Source: an uncultured Oxalobacter sp. (GTDB taxonomy: Bacteria; Pseudomonadota; Gammaproteobacteria; Burkholderiales; Burkholderiaceae_D). Taken from it: a stretch of DNA of 64,000 bases. Positions within the stretch are counted from its first letter, which is position 1. The number at the start of each line of letters is the position of its first letter. The position numbers and the translations under genes were made by a program. Shown here piece by piece: positions 51,618 through 59,892 of this stretch. The notes under the pieces were generated by a model. The model worked only from the letters and a program-made list of their open reading frames with translations. It searched no databases and was not told where the DNA came from. The DNA is taken from positions 1 through 64,000 of the forward strand of contig CAKRSU010000002.1 of assembly GCA_934401755.1 (NCBI GenBank), in the 5' to 3' direction.

Positions 51618-52619
51618 ATGAAAAAAAATAAGAATCGGTACTATCTATTTGCGGGAATAGGGGGAACTATTGCCATCTTGTTGGTATCTTTTCTATTCTG
51701 GGTTTTTATGCCTGTTTTTTTCAAAGGGAAACCCGTTCGTTTTGATATTCAAAAAGACGATACGATCTTTGATGTTACTGACAGACTCAACCAAAATGAT
51801 GATCATATTAATGGCCTTTTGTTTTCCATTTTTATGACAATGACAGGACATTATACGGATTTCAAACCAGGAATCTATGATATTAGAGCAGGAGAGTCTC
51901 CTTATCGATTGCTTCAGAAGATTTCTAATGGCATTTATGCTTTAGAGAGCGTGACCATCATCGAAGGTTGGACCTTTCATCAAATGCGCCATACGATAGA
52001 TAGTCATCCTGCTTTAAAACACGATACGGCAGAATTATCGGATAAAGCGCTTTTACAGAAATTGGGATTAAATTATACAGATGGAGAAGGACTCTTTTAT
52101 CCCGATACTTATCAATTTCGACAAGGAGCTTCTGACATTCGAATCTATGAATTGGCCCAAAAAACCTTGATGAAAAAATTAAATACTCTTTGGGAAAATA
52201 GAAGTGCTAATTTACCTTATCGGTCTGTCTATGATGCGTTAATCATGGCATCCATTATTGAAAAAGAAACCGGGCATGCAAGTGATAGAAATATGATTGC
52301 CAGTGTTTTTATTAATCGACTCAAACTCGGCATGAAACTGCAAACCGATCCTTCTGTTATTTATGGCATGGGAACTCGATATACCGGAAAAATTCATAAG
52401 GCTGATTTACTCAAAGATACCCCTTATAATACGTATACGCGAAAAGGGCTCCCTCCGACACCCATCGCATTGCCGAGTCAAGCGGCGCTTGAAGCGGCTT
52501 TTCATCCTACTAATACTGATGCATTGTATTTTGTCGCAAAAGGTGATGGAAGTAGCCAATTTTCTAATAATCTTGAAGATCATAATAAAGCGGTTGAACG
52601 TTATATATTAAAAAAATGA
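51618..52619 (+). CDS. mltG: Endolytic murein transglycosylase
   Basis: YceG/MltG protein of 333 aa cleaving nascent glycan strands at the inner membrane. One N-terminal membrane helix (YLFAGIGGTIAILLVSFLFW) is followed by a LysM-like part and the catalytic domain. The catalytic glutamate is in ASIIEKETGHASDR. Further blocks are LQTDPSVIYGM, YNTYTRKGLPPTPIA and LYFVAKGDGSSQFS. Its stop overlaps the tmk start by 4 bp, indicating coupling. Confidence 0.94.
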   Translation: MKKNKNRYYLFAGIGGTIAILLVSFLFWVFMPVFFKGKPVRFDIQKDDTIFDVTDRLNQNDDHINGLLFSIFMTMTGHYTDFKPGIYDIRAGESPYRLLQKISNGIYALESVTIIEGWTFHQMRHTIDSHPALKHDTAELSDKALLQKLGLNYTDGEGLFYPDTYQFRQGASDIRIYELAQKTLMKKLNTLWENRSANLPYRSVYDALIMASIIEKETGHASDRNMIASVFINRLKLGMKLQTDPSVIYGMGTRYTGKIHKADLLKDTPYNTYTRKGLPPTPIALPSQAALEAAFHPTNTDALYFVAKGDGSSQFSNNLEDHNKAVERYILKK

Positions 52620-53248
52620 TGTCAGAGAAAAAAGGGCGATTCATTACATTTGAAGGAATTGATGGCGCCGGCAAATCAACCCATATATCGTTTATGGCTA
52701 ATATGCTTAACCAAGCAGGCATTAAGCATCTCATCACACGAGAGCCAGGTGGGACGCCATTAGGAGAAACTTTGCGTAGCATTTTACTTCATCAATCGAT
52801 GCATACCGCCACAGAAGCACTCCTAATGTTTGCGGCAAGGCAAGAGCATCTTGAACAAAAAATTCTGCCAGCATTACGAGAAGGAATTTGGGTCATATCG
52901 GATCGCTTTGCAGATGCTTCGTTTGCTTATCAAGGGTATGGCAAACAATTTCCATTAGAAAAACTCCGTCAATTAGAATCTTGGGTATTAAATGGCTTTC
53001 AACCCGACATGACACTATTATTGACATTACCAATTGCATTGGCGAAACAGCGTCGAGAAAACGCACATCTTGCCGATAAATTTGAAATGGAAAAAGATGC
53101 ATTTTTTCAGCGTGTACAAAATGGCTATTTAGAACGCGCTAGCCATAATCCCGAGCGTTTTCAGATTATCGATAGTTCACAACCTATCGAAATAATCCAA
53201 CATCATCTTTCTGGTATTATCAAGAAAATGATCGAAATTAATCATTAA
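52616..53248 (+). CDS. tmk: Thymidylate kinase
   Basis: Phosphorylates dTMP to dTDP. The 210-aa protein has P-loop FEGIDGAGKSTH, the DR(Y/F) motif in ISDRFADASFAYQG, and the lid region AKQRRENAHLADKFE. The first two codons are both ATG (52616 and 52619). The overlap with mltG favours the first. It lies directly ahead of holB, a conserved gene order. Confidence 0.95.
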   Translation: MMSEKKGRFITFEGIDGAGKSTHISFMANMLNQAGIKHLITREPGGTPLGETLRSILLHQSMHTATEALLMFAARQEHLEQKILPALREGIWVISDRFADASFAYQGYGKQFPLEKLRQLESWVLNGFQPDMTLLLTLPIALAKQRRENAHLADKFEMEKDAFFQRVQNGYLERASHNPERFQIIDSSQPIEIIQHHLSGIIKKMIEINH

Positions 53249-53277
53249 TCTTGACGTTTAGCTGAGTCTCTTATTTC

Positions 53278-54303
53278 ATGAAAGAACCGATTTATCCTTG
53301 GCATTTAAAGAATTGGCAATATCTTCAAAATAATAAAAGTACTTTGCCACATGCCATGATTTTTCATGGTCCCGAAGGGACCGGTATTGAGCATTTTGCT
53401 GAATTATGGGCTCAAAATATTCTTTGTGAAAATCATACCGATATTGCTCAAACAGCATGTGAGTGCAGTTCTTGTCGATGGTTTTCTCAGCACTCGCATC
53501 CCGATTTTCGCCAATTAACTCCCGAATCTTTTGAAGCTGTATCTGAACGTGCAGATAATGCGAATGATACTGACACTAAAAAAACGAGAGTTTCTCAAAA
53601 AATTCCAATTGATGCGATTCGGCAGTTACATGATTTTGTGAATATTACCTCGCATCGAGGTGGTGAGAAGGTAATATTAATTTTTCCGGTTGAATCAATG
53701 ACCATTGAAGCTGCTAATGCGTTATTAAAAATGTTGGAAGAACCGCCGGAGAAAACATTTTTTTTACTTGTAACGGCGCATATGAAAGCATTGCTTCCGA
53801 CGATTCTTTCAAGATGTGGCAAATTGGCTTTTCCTTTGCCAAATACCACTGAAAGTTTACAGTGGCTTGAAAAACAACACGTTAAAAATGCAGCAATTTT
53901 ATTAGCAGAGCAAGGTGGGGCTCCTTTATTCGCACTTGAAGCATTTGAAACAGCGTCCAATCATCAAGAGCATCAAATACTGCTTGATTTTTTATTGTTA
54001 CCTCAGCGTAATACTTTATTAAAAACGGCAGAACAACTTCAAAAAGTACCAATTCGTCAGGTTGTTTTATGGCTTCAGCGTTGGGGATATGATCTTGTTT
54101 CACAATCTCAAGCGGCTCAGGTGAGATATCATATTCAGCATCAAAAGGCTCTTCAAACACTTGCTTTAAAAGTGCATGCCAATTTGTTATTCCAATTTAT
54201 GACCGTATTAACAAGCCGAAAAAAAACAGCCGAACATCCTCTTGCGCCTAGATTGCTACTTGAAAGTTTATTGATTGAATATCTTAAATTATTTTCTAAT
54301 TGA
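53278..54303 (+). CDS. holB: DNA polymerase III subunit delta'
   Basis: Clamp-loader subunit of 341 aa. The degenerate P-loop HGPEGTGIEHFAE lacks the lysine, as expected for delta', which does not hydrolyse ATP. The zinc-binding cysteines appear in CENHTDIAQTACECSSC. IFPVESMTIEAANALLKMLEEPP and SRCGKLAFP are the standard clamp-loader box and sensor. Residues 84-108 form a small charged insert. It is co-directional between tmk and tatD. Confidence 0.93.
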   Translation: MKEPIYPWHLKNWQYLQNNKSTLPHAMIFHGPEGTGIEHFAELWAQNILCENHTDIAQTACECSSCRWFSQHSHPDFRQLTPESFEAVSERADNANDTDTKKTRVSQKIPIDAIRQLHDFVNITSHRGGEKVILIFPVESMTIEAANALLKMLEEPPEKTFFLLVTAHMKALLPTILSRCGKLAFPLPNTTESLQWLEKQHVKNAAILLAEQGGAPLFALEAFETASNHQEHQILLDFLLLPQRNTLLKTAEQLQKVPIRQVVLWLQRWGYDLVSQSQAAQVRYHIQHQKALQTLALKVHANLLFQFMTVLTSRKKTAEHPLAPRLLLESLLIEYLKLFSN

Positions 54304-54351
54304 TAGATTCTTCGTTATATTGAATACCTTGTAACTATTTAAAAAATTGAT

Positions 54352-55143
54352 ATGTATATTGATTCCCATTGTCACTTGCATTTAAGTGAATTAGCCAAAC
54401 GACAAGACGAAGTACTTGAAAGAATGGCCGATAATCAAGTATCACATGCCTTATGTGTTTGTATTAGCCTTGAAGATTTTCCGCGTGCTTTAAAATTGGC
54501 CGAAAGAAAATCCAATATTCTAACAACAGTCGGCGTTCATCCGAATCCTCAAGGGGTTGAAGAACCGACTATTGAGCGCTTTATCGCACTTTCTCAACAT
54601 CCTAAAGTGGTTGCCATTGGTGAAACGGGGCTAGATTATTATCGTGTTAAGCCTAAACAGAAATGGCAAATGGATCGTTTCAGAATTCAAATTCGTGCTT
54701 CAAGAATCTGTGCTAAGCCATTGATTATTCATACTAGAAATGCGCCCGATGATACATTAAGAATCTTAAGAGAAGAGGGCGCTGGCCTTAATAAAGGGGG
54801 ATATGGCGGTATTATTCATTGCTTTAATGAAGATAAAAATTTTGCAAGAGCCGCATTAGATATGGGCTTTTATATTTCTTTTTCAGGAATACTGACTTAT
54901 CCAGCATCTAAAGAACTGCGAAAAATTGCCGCTTATATTCCATTAGATCGACTGCTTATTGAAACGGATTCTCCTTGGTTAACGCCTCAAGCATTTAGAG
55001 GACAAACTAATGAACCAACTTATGTTTTAGAAGTCGCTAAACAATTAGCTGCAGTGAGAGGCATGACGATCGATAAAATTGGTCAGATAACGACAGAGAA
55101 TTATTTTCGCCTTTTTAATCTTTCTCAAGAAACTGCGTTATGA
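54352..55143 (+). CDS. tatD: TatD-family metal-dependent deoxyribonuclease
   Basis: TIM-barrel hydrolase of 263 aa, YcfH/TatD type, implicated in DNA repair and quality control. The metal ligands are visible: YIDSHCHLHLSE, GETGLDYYR, PLIIHTRNAPDD, GIIHCFNED and LIETDSPWLTP. Start ATG 54352, 48 bp after holB. No PilZ gene separates it from holB, unlike in many betaproteobacteria. Confidence 0.92.
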   Translation: MYIDSHCHLHLSELAKRQDEVLERMADNQVSHALCVCISLEDFPRALKLAERKSNILTTVGVHPNPQGVEEPTIERFIALSQHPKVVAIGETGLDYYRVKPKQKWQMDRFRIQIRASRICAKPLIIHTRNAPDDTLRILREEGAGLNKGGYGGIIHCFNEDKNFARAALDMGFYISFSGILTYPASKELRKIAAYIPLDRLLIETDSPWLTPQAFRGQTNEPTYVLEVAKQLAAVRGMTIDKIGQITTENYFRLFNLSQETAL

Positions 55144-55167
55144 TTGGATGGTTTTGTTTTTTAGGGA

Positions 55168-55872
55168 ATGTTTTTTGTGAGTAAAAAATTCCTTTTGTTA
55201 TTATCCATTTGTTGGTTGACACTGAGTTTTCCTTTTACGGCGTTTGCAGACGATACCGATGATTGGTTTATGGCCATTCAAAATGACTATACAGGTAAAG
55301 TCAAAGAACTCTTGAAAAAAGGATTTAACCCTAATACGGTTGAGACTCAACGAGGAGATACGGGGCTTATTCTAGCCATGCGTGAGGATTCCAATCATGT
55401 ATTAGATGTTTTATTAGCTGCTCCCCAAATCAAACTAGATACGACCGCCTTTAATGGCGATAATGCATTGATGATTGCTTGCTATAAAGGGAATGAAGAA
55501 GCAGTTTCCAAACTTTTAAAAAAAGGGGCTGCCGTCAATAAAGATGGCTGGACGCCTCTTCATTATGCGGCAGCTAATGGAAATAATGAAATTGTTAAAA
55601 TGTTGTTAATGCGTGATGCATTTGTCAATGCAGCTTCACCCAATGGCACAACGCCAATTATGATGGCCGCTGATAGTGGGCATATTTATACTGTCAAACT
55701 CCTCTATGAAAACGGCGCTGATCTTACCATTAAAAATCAGCGCGGACTATCAGCAATAGACTTTGCGAATGCTCATCACAATACGCAAATTGCAGAAGGG
55801 ATACAACATCTCATTGAAAAAGAAGAAAGAATGGAAAAAATCAGAAATACCCTTCCGCTTTTTCCATTCTAA
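55168..55872 (+). CDS. Exported ankyrin-repeat protein
   Basis: Periplasmic protein of 234 aa with a signal peptide (FLLLLSICWLTLSFPFTAFA, cut before DDTDDW) and four to five ankyrin repeats, for example DGWTPLHYAAANGNNEIVKMLL and NGTTPIMMAADSGHIYTVKLL. It ends with a charged helix. The placement right after tatD matches the order I recall in Bordetella and Burkholderia. It probably mediates protein contacts in the periplasm. Specific role unknown. It is convergent with nadB, 7 bp apart. GTG 55177 is an alternative start. Confidence 0.86.
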   Translation: MFFVSKKFLLLLSICWLTLSFPFTAFADDTDDWFMAIQNDYTGKVKELLKKGFNPNTVETQRGDTGLILAMREDSNHVLDVLLAAPQIKLDTTAFNGDNALMIACYKGNEEAVSKLLKKGAAVNKDGWTPLHYAAANGNNEIVKMLLMRDAFVNAASPNGTTPIMMAADSGHIYTVKLLYENGADLTIKNQRGLSAIDFANAHHNTQIAEGIQHLIEKEERMEKIRNTLPLFPF

Positions 55873-55879
55873 TTAGCCA

Positions 55880-57493
55880 TTATTGTTTAATTTTCTTTGC
55901 TGGGGTTAAAACCGTTGGCATTGCTTTAGGGAAGGTCGTTGGAAAATCGGTATTGTAATGTAATCCGCGACTTTCCTTTCTTGATAAAGCACTTTCAACA
56001 ATTAACGAAGCAACATCAACGAGATTACGCAATTCCAGTAAATTTTGGCTAATGATGAAATTCGCATAATATTCATCAATTTCTTCTCGTAATAAATGGA
56101 TACGATGTTGGGCACGTTCAAGACGTTTTGTGGTTCGAACGATACCGACGTAGTTCCACATAAAACGGCGCAATTCATCCCAGTTATGAGAAATGACCAC
56201 ATCTTCATTGGCATTTGATACTTGGCTTTCATCCCATGCGGGTAAATCATGTATTGTATTTCCTGTTTCAGATAGGATATTTTCTGCGGCCGCCTTACCA
56301 ATGACAAGGCATTCCAACAGCGAATTACTTGCTAAGCGATTTGCACCATGTAGTCCTGTACAGGCTGTTTCACCTACAGCATAAAGATTTTTAATATCTG
56401 TACGACCTTTTGTATCCGTTACAATGCCTCCGCAAGAAAAATGTGTTGCTGGAACGACAGGAATAGGTTCTTTGGTAATATCAATGCCTAATTCTAAACA
56501 ACGGGCATAAATTGTTGGAAAGTGTTCTTTCAAAAAGTCAGGATCTTGGTGACTAATATCTAAATGCACATAGTCCAAACCTCGCTTTTTCATTTCGAAG
56601 TCAATAGATCTGGCAACAATATCTCGTGGCGCTAATTCTGCACGTTCATCATGTTCCAACATAAAGCGTTTGCCTGCGTCAGCACCTGCGTCAGGTGGCA
56701 GCTTTAATAATCCCCCTTCACCGCGTACTGATTCTGAAATTAAGAAAGATTTGGCATAAGGATGATACAAACAGGTAGGATGGAATTGAACAAATTCCAT
56801 ATTTGCAACGCGACAACCTGCTCGCCAAGCCATTGCAACACCATCTCCTGTTGAGGTATCTGGATTTGTTGTATAGAGGTAAACCTTGCCAGTTCCTCCT
56901 GTTGCTAACACGGTATGCCGTGCAGAAAATGTACGGACTCTATTTTTTTCAACATCTAAAACATATAAGCCATAACAACTATTAGGTTGTTCATGATTGC
57001 CTAATTTTTCTGATGTAATGAGATCAACAGCACAATGATTTTCAAATAACTGAATATTAGGATGGCTATGAATGACTTTTTCAAGCGTTTCTTGAACAAC
57101 ATGTCCCGTTGCATCTGCAGCATGGAAAATACGTCTTTGGCTATGTCCTCCCTCACGAGTTAAATGATAGTCTTTAGTATCTGAAGAATCGCGTGAAAAA
57201 GGAACACCTTGGTCAATTAACCAATCAATTGCTTCGCCACCATGTTCAACAATGAAACGAGTTGCTACTTCATCACATAAACCAGCGCCTGCCGTTAATG
57301 TATCTTTAAAGTGTTTCTCTGTACTATCTAAAACCGGATTTAATACTGCAGCAATCCCACCTTGCGCAAGATTGCTGGAACTTTCCCAAAAAGAGCGTTT
57401 ACAGATAATGGCAATTTTATATGTTTGGGGAAGACGAAGTGCAACGGATAAACCAGCTAATCCGCTGCCTACAATAACAACATCATAATTCAT
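55880..57493 (-). CDS. nadB: L-aspartate oxidase
   Basis: FAD enzyme of 537 aa that oxidises aspartate to iminoaspartate for quinolinate and NAD synthesis. The dinucleotide-binding start is YDVVIVGSGLAGLSVALRL. SSNLAQGGIAAVL, TREGGHSQRRIFHAADATG, FVQFHPTCLYHP and the catalytic-site HFSCGGIVTDTKGRTDIKNL region follow. The C-terminus has SRKESRGLHYNTDFP. It is close to succinate dehydrogenase flavoproteins, but these blocks place it as NadB. nadA and nadC are not seen nearby. Confidence 0.95.
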   Translation of the reverse strand: MNYDVVIVGSGLAGLSVALRLPQTYKIAIICKRSFWESSSNLAQGGIAAVLNPVLDSTEKHFKDTLTAGAGLCDEVATRFIVEHGGEAIDWLIDQGVPFSRDSSDTKDYHLTREGGHSQRRIFHAADATGHVVQETLEKVIHSHPNIQLFENHCAVDLITSEKLGNHEQPNSCYGLYVLDVEKNRVRTFSARHTVLATGGTGKVYLYTTNPDTSTGDGVAMAWRAGCRVANMEFVQFHPTCLYHPYAKSFLISESVRGEGGLLKLPPDAGADAGKRFMLEHDERAELAPRDIVARSIDFEMKKRGLDYVHLDISHQDPDFLKEHFPTIYARCLELGIDITKEPIPVVPATHFSCGGIVTDTKGRTDIKNLYAVGETACTGLHGANRLASNSLLECLVIGKAAAENILSETGNTIHDLPAWDESQVSNANEDVVISHNWDELRRFMWNYVGIVRTTKRLERAQHRIHLLREEIDEYYANFIISQNLLELRNLVDVASLIVESALSRKESRGLHYNTDFPTTFPKAMPTVLTPAKKIKQ

Positions 57494-57662
57494 TGCTGTT
57501 TCCTAAAAAAACTATCAAGGAGAAGATACCTTTTTTCCCTAAAAGAAACGGATCAAAAAAGAAAATCCCACATCAAAAATATGCAGGATTTCGAAGAAGG
57601 GGAATGGCAATTAACCAGCGAATATCATCAAATTTCATAGAGAGAATTCGCGGCATCATGAT

Positions 57663-57911
57663 TTAAAAAGGTTCTATCGTTGGTTCTAATGAATTAGCAT
57701 AAAAATCATCGAAATGGGTATGAAATCCATCACCAAATCTTGCAACATAATCTCGTCTAACACGAAAAACTTTTTTAATAAATTCTTGTTTAAAGACAAT
57801 CCATCCTTTGGTTCGTTTAAGGATTGTTACTTTATTGGTATCTAAACAGCCGCAGCCACCAAAAACCAATTCTCCACTATATACTTTTTGTTCTTTGAAG
57901 CGATTTGCCAT
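57663..57911 (-). CDS. Small protein of unknown function with GCGC motif
   Basis: Predicted protein of 82 aa, not recognised. It is basic in the middle (KVTILKRTKGWIVFKQEFIKKVFRVRRDY) and has VFGGCGCLDTNKV near residues 17-29 and an aromatic-rich end (FGDGFHTHFDDFYAN). It has no signal peptide or membrane helix. GGGAAA lies ahead of the ATG. It stands alone between nadB and the shortened HicB. Conservation in relatives would be needed to be sure it is real. Confidence 0.6.
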   Translation of the reverse strand: MANRFKEQKVYSGELVFGGCGCLDTNKVTILKRTKGWIVFKQEFIKKVFRVRRDYVARFGDGFHTHFDDFYANSLEPTIEPF

Positions 57912-58157
57912 TTCACATTTCCCAGAAAATCAATATAAAAATTAAAAAAATAGTATACCAGATTTTGAAAAACAAATAAGGTATCTTAATTAAGAAGGAT
58001 TCGTATAAAAAAGAGAAAAAACAATGGATTAGATCTTTTGTTAGAGGAGCAACCATAAAAAACGGAAAAATATAGAACAACCATCAAAGCCCTGTTTCAT
58101 CGCTTTGATAACTTTTCGATGATGACATGTACTCAAAATATCAAGCAATTCTTAATG

Positions 58158-58460
58158 TTATATATTTTGATTCATTGATGTCACAGATTTTTTAGCTTTA
58201 CCAAGATACGGCATAATATCAATCAAACTGACATGAAAACCTTGATACTCAGGATTCTTTGCAATGATTTCAATTTGTGAAGGCATTGGAATCTCTTGAC
58301 CAGCCCTTCGCTTATTTTCTAATTCAATTTCAGCAGCTTCGATTGCTACGTCATAGCAATCTTCGAAATCATCCGCAGCAGTATAGACATCAAGATCTGG
58401 CACTCTCACATCGCACGCCGTTTTTTCATCGCCAATAGCGATTACAATGGGATATTTCAT
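58158..58460 (-). CDS. HicB-like antitoxin, probably truncated, without HicA
   Basis: Protein of 100 aa whose first 80 residues match HicB antitoxins: MKYPIVIAIGDEKTA, VRVPDLDVYTAADDFEDCY and IPMPSQIEIIAKNPEYQGF. Normal HicB continues with a DNA-binding helix or ribbon domain after PYLGK. Here the frame ends KKSVTSMNQNI, so the DNA-binding end is missing. The usual adjacent HicA toxin (about 60 aa) is absent: only 60 bp separate it from the next gene upstream. It may be an orphan immunity relic or a decaying gene. Confidence 0.72.
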   Translation of the reverse strand: MKYPIVIAIGDEKTACDVRVPDLDVYTAADDFEDCYDVAIEAAEIELENKRRAGQEIPMPSQIEIIAKNPEYQGFHVSLIDIMPYLGKAKKSVTSMNQNI

Positions 58461-58520
58461 TTTCTTCTGTTCTTAAAAATAAAGTAATTATTTCCAATTA
58501 ATTGCTTTTCTCTTTTTTAT

Positions 58521-59111
58521 CTATAGAAAAGCAGCGAATACTTTTTTAAGATGGGCCGTATAGCGTTCAACATCTTTTGAAATCTCAGGTGCTTTCATTA
58601 CATCATTACATATAAATGAAGGCAAAGGAGACATTCCTATAAATTGGTTTGCTTTATGAAAAGGGAATAAAACGCTATCAATTCCTTTTCCTTCAAAAAA
58701 TTGTTCTGGGTCCGTAAATGCTTGTAATGGGGCATTCCATGTCATGGAAAACATATATTTTTTCCCTTGACAGAGTCCTCCAGAACCATATTGTTTAGCT
58801 TGATCTGAACGCGTTCTTCCATCATTTTCAAACAGTTTGCCGTGTCCTGCAGTAAAGACATCGTCAACATATTTTTTCATAATCCAAGGGGCTTCCATCC
58901 ACCATGCTGGCATTTGATAAATAATGGCATCAGTCCAAACTATCTTTTCAATTTCTTCTTCAACATGATAGCCGTCGTCAATTCGAGTTGTTTTAACGTT
59001 AAGCCCCATTGCCGATAATGTTTTTTGAGCAATATCAGAAAGATAATTATTAAGATTGCCTTTAGAACTTCCTAAAGCTTTTGATGCATTTAATATCAGT
59101 ACGTTTCCCAT
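58521..59111 (-). CDS. mdaB: NAD(P)H-quinone reductase, MdaB-like
   Basis: Flavodoxin-fold quinone reductase of 196 aa from ATG 59111, chosen because AAAAGGAATTGATT precedes it. The longer frame from 59129 would have to translate that ribosome site. Family blocks are VLILNASKALGSSKGNLN, YQMPAWWMEAPWIMKKYVDDVF and YMFSMTWNAPLQAF. MdaB makes two-electron reductions of quinones, protecting against oxidative stress. No regulator is adjacent. Confidence 0.87.
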   Translation of the reverse strand: MGNVLILNASKALGSSKGNLNNYLSDIAQKTLSAMGLNVKTTRIDDGYHVEEEIEKIVWTDAIIYQMPAWWMEAPWIMKKYVDDVFTAGHGKLFENDGRTRSDQAKQYGSGGLCQGKKYMFSMTWNAPLQAFTDPEQFFEGKGIDSVLFPFHKANQFIGMSPLPSFICNDVMKAPEISKDVERYTAHLKKVFAAFL

Positions 59112-59129
59112 AATCAATTCCTTTTTCAT

Positions 59130-59502
59130 TCGATGGATATGCGGTATTTAGGGATTTTTTCATTGCAATCCCGAATGAGATTTCAATTTTATCGAATCAT
59201 TTGTTCACTTAGAAGAAAATAACATCTGATAGCGATCATTATATAAAAAAGATAGGCGCTTAATCAAACCATACAAATCGTAGTATTTACTTTAAAAAAG
59301 TCATTTAACTATTTATTAAATATTCATTTTTTAATAATTTAAAAAATCAATATAACTGAGCAATAATCGTCATCCTAAATATAGGAATATTCTAATAAGA
59401 AATTCTTAAACAGATCAAAGGATCATTTAAAAAGTCTTCATAAGTCGTTTATATGTAATAGAATATGCTATAGAGGAACGATATCCATGACAGGAGGAAA
59501 CG
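59130..59502. other. Non-coding region before the small gene at 59503
   Basis: 373 bp, A+T-rich, divergent promoters expected for mdaB and the small gene. I see no RNA gene. A 15-codon upstream frame starts at 59487 and overlaps the start of the small gene (see that entry). A stretch with poly-A and poly-T near 59325-59348 has no clear structure. Confidence 0.4.
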
Positions 59503-59811
59503 ATGTCTGCAGTACAGAATTCAAACTTGGATAAATTACTCTGTGACTGGTTTATCCTATTTGCTCAGAAGTCGAAAGAAACCAGTAAAATGGCTGGACA
59601 AGCACGTTTTTATCCAATTATTCTTAATTATAAACATTCCTTAAAGAACGAATTTATTCGGGAAATGAGACCTGCTGATTCGCAGGTGCCTGAAAGTTAT
59701 TTTCTTAAAATAGCCCAAAAAATCGTAGAGTCTGCCCAAACTCAATTCGGAGAAGATGAACCAACCATTGATCAGGTTGCTTCATTATCAGCGGTAGGAA
59801 ATCACGCTTAA
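59503..59811 (+). CDS. Small protein of unknown function with strong ribosome site
   Basis: Protein of 102 aa, not recognised. An optimal AGGAGGAAACG precedes ATG 59503. The sequence is soluble and mixed charge, with KLLCDWFILFAQKSKET near the start and YFLKIAQKIVESAQTQF in the second half. No domain can be named. A 15-codon frame begins at ATG 59487 with GAGGAA ahead, runs through the ribosome site and stops at 59532-59534, so initiation here may be modulated. A 16-bp hairpin follows the gene. Strong translation signals make this a real gene. Confidence 0.75.
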   Translation: MSAVQNSNLDKLLCDWFILFAQKSKETSKMAGQARFYPIILNYKHSLKNEFIREMRPADSQVPESYFLKIAQKIVESAQTQFGEDEPTIDQVASLSAVGNHA

Positions 59812-59812
59812 A

Positions 59813-59848
59813 ACAATACCCATTAAATCATCATTTAATGGGTATTGT
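59813..59848. terminator. Bidirectional hairpin between the small gene and the efflux operon
   Basis: ACAATACCCATTAAAT (59813-59828) pairs perfectly with ATTTAATGGGTATTGT (59833-59848), loop CATC. On the minus strand the stem is followed by TTTT, giving a terminator for the NodT-type gene. The convergent small gene ends 1 bp before it. Confidence 0.65.
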
Positions 59849-59892
59849 ATCTATCTAAAATATCAACTGAATTTATTCGAATTTCGCTTTTG

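Noticed and set aside
57912-58157. Missing C-terminus of HicB in another frame
   Set aside because: The downstream frames show no convincing HicB DNA-binding pattern, so a single frameshift does not explain the truncation.
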